Assembly (NCBI GenBank): GCA_021464245.1
Contig: JADCRB010000118.1
Coordinates: forward strand, 3,784,056-3,848,055
From: Carallia brachiata
Taxonomy: Eukaryota; Streptophyta; Magnoliopsida; Malpighiales; Rhizophoraceae
Length of the DNA stretch: 64,000 nt
Reading direction: 5' to 3'
Positions 60,276 through 64,000 of this stretch are shown piece after piece. Every line of letters begins with the position of its first letter. Position 1 is the stretch's first letter. Under the pieces are notes generated by a model, which made no database searches, was not told the origin of the DNA, and saw nothing but the letters and a program-made list of their open reading frames with translations. The position numbers and the translations under genes were made by a program.

Positions 60276-62411
60276 ATGTCACCAACAGCTCCGGACCTGA
60301 GCTTCCCCCAACCCGACCCATCTGGACTCAACCACAAGGCCGCCGCCGATCCCCCCCTCGGAGCCGGATTCTTCATCGAACCAACCATCACCACCGCCGA
60401 TAATCACTGCCCCCTCCCCCGCCCCTCCTCTTCCGGTGGCAAAAACATAACAAAACCGAAGAGGGGCAATCAACAAGCGGGTATGCAAGCCCCGCCTTCC
60501 AGCTCAGTAAATGGTACAAAGGCTGAGGCACCGAATCATGCTCGGAGAAAAGGACCGGAGGCGGGAGGGGCGGCGCCTGCTGCTGCTGCGAATGACACGC
60601 AGAGTTGGTTGCCTGCTGGATGGATAGTCGAAGACAGAGTTCGGAGCTCCGGTGCGACGGCCGGCACCATAGACAAGGTCAGTGTTAGCTATTATGGTTA
60701 GCTTCTTTCACCATTTACGATTTTTTTTTTCTTCAATTTGCTTTAGTTGTTAACAAATTTGGATATTTATTTGGGGAATGAGAACTAAGGAGACCTTAGA
60801 GAATAGCTTTGGTTTTTCATACTGTTAGAGTTTAATATATGATCAGGATAGGTTAAGGAACCAATCTACCAAAAGATTAAGCTGTTGCGAGAGGCCCGTG
60901 ATGTTACTCATATATTAAACTCTAACAGCCCCCTCACGCAAAAGTCCGTACTTGTAGAAATTCACAATTAAATGTGAAAGCAACACGATTTGAACACAAG
61001 ACCAGTCAGTGATAAGGTTCTGATACCGCAAGCTTTTGGTGAATTGATTCCTTGACATGTAAAATGTTTTTCTACTGGATGCATCCCTTTTGTTGTAGTA
61101 TAAATAACAAATGTAGTGGGCATTCTTATTTGACGTAACAACATATCAAGTGATTGGAGAGGTTGAGTAAAAGCAGATATTTAGTTTGCTTTTCATCTTG
61201 GAACTTTTTCTTGTGCTGCCTCTGCTAATTGCTGAAGAGATTACAGTGTGCAGAAAGTTGTGCTGGTTTGGTGTGAACTTGAATGCAGAAGATTATCTAA
61301 TTGGTTTGGCCTCGGATTTTAACATGTGGAAACATTATAAGCATAATTAGACATTATAACCAGATTGGACGGTGGGGCTTTGAGGGAGTATTGTTGTTTG
61401 ATTACTTAGTTATATGCTTGATTAGTGTCTTGCAGTTACAGTCTCTTCTCTACACTTGCCTAGCTGAATAAGAATTTTGGTATGCTGCTGGGGTGTTTGT
61501 CGTCTCTGGATACCATCATCCTCCTTCGCCAAGAAAATGAATGCCCTGATACGTGTTAGCGTAGCATTAGGTATGGTGACCAGGCGTCATAGAATTTTCA
61601 ATATCTTGGTCTCTGAGATTCTTTGTTTCTTTGCCAACACACGTACATGGCTGGAAATTATTTTGTCAATAATTCATAGTCAATTTTTGTTAACAGGATT
61701 AGGCTAACATCCACGGTCTTCACTTTGAAGTTTGAAATATCAGTTATGCATTATTTCCTTCTATGTTGTGGTTTTAAGCAAGAGTGGTCCACTGGTAAAC
61801 AACTAGCAAAGGAGAGAAAGGGGAAGCTCCATGTATACTAAGTCATCAAACATAGTGTGATTGCTTACTTATTATGGAATTTCAAACAAAGTAAAGGGTG
61901 TTTTATACCGTGCAGTATTACTTAGATCCAGTCTCAGGCCGCCGATTCAGGTCCAAGGTAGAAATTCTATATTATTTGGAAACGGGAACCGTGAGGAAGA
62001 AGAGAGCAAGAGCTACAGAAAACTCTGAAGGTGACATTAATGTGAGAAACAAACCTCTGTTGGGATGAAGAGTTGGCCCTTGCTGATTTTTCTCGTAACT
62101 TCGACTTCATCCTCTTCTACTTATTTATTGATTTGTTTTCCACACAAAATTAATTTCCATTGTTTCTGTAGTCTTCAGAGGGATCCAGAATTCAAAAAAA
62201 CAAGAAGCCCGGCACGAGCACAAGCAATTCAGCCTTGGACTTTGATTTCGCCCATCCACCCGATAGTGCTGTATGGGTTCTTTCAAATGCAGATGAAGAA
62301 ACCTGGACCCCCTTCATTGGAGGTAAATTGGTGCCTGAACGAGAGCAGCAAAGATGGTCTGCTGCGTTTGCATCCCTAAATACCCCGAATTACGGTGAAA
62401 AGAAGTCTTGA
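60276..62411 (+). CDS. MBD5/MBD6: Methyl-CpG-binding domain protein, MBD5/MBD6-like
   Basis: Nuclear reader of methylated CpG, linked in Arabidopsis MBD5/6 to silencing of methylated loci. Exons are 60276-60677, 61916-62041 and 62172-62411, all phase 0 with GT-AG introns, giving 255 residues. The N-terminal 109 residues are low-complexity (Pro, Ala, Gly). The MBD (about 110-158) reads SWLPAGWIVEDRVRSSGATA, then TIDKYYLDPVSGRRFRSK and VEILYYLETG, and is split by intron 1 at TIDK|YY as in relatives. A basic stretch RKKRARA follows. The C-terminus has DFDFAHPPDSAVWVLS, TWTPFIGG and QRWSAAFASL, matching the MBD5/6 tail. The frame is intact. Intron 1 (1238 bases) contains a perfect 21-bp fold-back at 60822-60928. 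Confidence 0.95.
60822..60928. repeat. Perfect 21-bp fold-back in MBD intron 1
   Basis: CTGTTAGAGTTTAATATATG-A (60822-60842) and its exact reverse complement (60908-60928) flank 65 bases. The following 100 bases, ending in TTCTGATACCGC, look like part of the same dispersed plant repeat. Confidence 0.85.
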
Positions 62412-64000
62412 AGACATACATTAGATGTAGCTCCAATGTATCATCAGGTTTATTTTGGAAGAGATTTATTTTTTGGACTAATCAAACAATACTCAAGTAG
62501 GATAGCTCTTAAGAGAAATTTTGCGATAATTGTGGATATAGAGCTGCGTTCTCATCTTATTTGGCTTATTGGTATTCAGTTTGTGTATTCTCTACATCAT
62601 CAAACTTAAGTTCATTGTCTGCTCTCCTTGCTTCTGCAGCACCCAATCCTTCTTTTACAACATAAATTTTAACCCTGCATAAACTGACCAGTTGGACTAG
62701 TGATGTAAACCTCAGATTGATTCTGTTTGTTAAAATATTTTAGCTAAACCATCGATCCAGATTGTGCGGTTCGATATTCAGACCGGATTTGATAACTATA
62801 CCTTAAATTCTGAAGTTTCTTCTTACAATGTAATTGTATTGTAGCCAGTTAGCCAAAGGCACAACTTTTTTTTTTTTTGTCTTGAAAGAGTGGTCAGAAT
62901 CACATAATAAGAAAGATAAGTGAACAGTAGTTAAGGATTTGAATTTCTACTCACTGTAATAAGGCACAAGTACTAGGCAAGTGCTACGCCTCAGGCACAA
63001 CATGTTTTTTTTCTTTTTTGGGTCTCAGCAGAACGTGTTTTTTTTTCCGGTCTTAGCACAACCAATTTTGTGGACTACTTGTTAACTGCAGTCATATTGG
63101 AAATGGAATGGAAGCCCTACGCATCAAAAATGGAAAAGGCCCGACTTTTGTTTGAAGGTCCACCGTCGGCTGCTTGGGCCAGAATTGGACGAGCTTATTG
63201 GGCCACAGAGCTTTGTCACATGATTAAATAATTATTTTTATTTAGGACCAAAAACATAATTATTTTTACGGCAGATTTGTCTGTTTAAATTTGTAAGTGA
63301 AGTTATATTATACGATACGATAAAAAGTTAAAAACCCCACCATTAGCAAAAATATTTTAATAAAATTTTATTATTCTTATTGTAATTGAATTTTAAATTT
63401 AATAGATTTCATGTTGCAAGAATATAATTTATTGTTGGGATTTACATATTTTTTCATGCCCATTTAAATTTTATTCCTTTTAGAAATAAATAGAGCTAAT
63501 ATGGTGATAACGGAAAACTTGCCCACCGCTCACTCACCGATCTAAACCCACGATCCCCACCACCGTCAATTTGGCAAAATTTAGTTACAAATTTATTAAA
63601 ATAAAGAAAAACATAGATTGAATATTTTTTTAACTAAAAAAATTTATTTTGTATATATCAATTATCAGATTTGTGCATCAGAAATCCACAATTTGATTAC
63701 TGTTAGATTTTAGCGAGTCTTCTATAAACCGACAAAATAATGTTAATGATTCTTAAAACAGGAAACGCCGAATTACTATTAAATTACCATATTAAATTGT
63801 TAAATTGAATACTTTTTCTACATTTTTTTATTATATTACTATATATTCAAGTTCAAAGAATAATATATAATGATAACAATAAGGAGATAAAAGGCAAGTA
63901 GGCAGGCAGGGGAGGAAGGCAATATCCGTGACGATCGGTTTTCGATTTTTGTCGTAGTTTGTTCTCTTTTGTCTGTCTCTATCTCGATTTTCTCGTCACC
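62412..64000. other. MBD 3' flank and intergenic DNA to right edge
   Basis: The MBD 3' UTR probably extends to about 62650. The rest is AT-rich. The last 100 bases (about 63895-64000) become GC-richer with CT-rich stretches and could be the leader of a plus-strand gene starting beyond the window. Confidence 0.4.

Overview
This window is nuclear DNA of a flowering plant, almost certainly a eudicot. Short GT-AG introns, long AT-rich intergenic DNA full of small inverted-repeat transposons, and plant-only families (SIAMESE-related inhibitor, type 2 metallothionein, ATL-type RING-H2 proteins, P-class PPR, plant MBD, CXIP4, POL-like PP2C) all point this way. The species cannot be named from the sequence. 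No bacterial, organellar, viral, rRNA, tRNA or CRISPR feature was seen.

Layout. 0.7-1.2 kb (-): SMR-type CDK inhibitor with a disturbed reading frame. 7.5-10.4 kb (+): complete actin gene with a leader intron. 11.2-14.2 kb (-): POL-like PP2C of the PLL4/PLL5 type, four exons, several frameshifts. 14.4-31.3 kb: about 17 kb without a recognisable gene, rich in repeats. 31.5-32.7 kb (+): type 2 metallothionein. 34.7-36.3 kb (+): mitochondrial TIM9. 37.3-38.3 kb (-): CXIP4 with one frameshift. 42.6-49.8 kb (+): three short RING-H2 (ATL-like) genes and a small Cys-rich ORF. 52.0-54.1 kb (-): GH17 beta-1,3-glucanase with a C-terminal X8 module. 55.6-57.3 kb (+): PPR protein like At4g11690/ABO8, with two frameshifts. 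60.3-62.4 kb (+): MBD5/MBD6-like protein in three exons. The genes are unrelated housekeeping and regulatory loci. The only apparent local duplication is the RING-H2 group, and no operon-like or biosynthetic clustering is visible.

Two themes deserve a second look. First, four conserved genes (SMR, PLL, CXIP4, PPR) carry small indels, several in homopolymers or dinucleotide repeats, while actin, MT2, TIM9, MBD and the RING genes are clean. Uncorrected assembly errors explain this better than four independent pseudogenes. Second, the intergenic DNA holds several inverted-repeat element families with more than one copy in the window. These include one element with an 11-bp target duplication and a CCGG-rich repeat pair in which one copy looks decayed by CpG deamination. 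I found no convincing new multi-gene system. The best unknown candidate is the Cys-rich small ORF at 43.3 kb.
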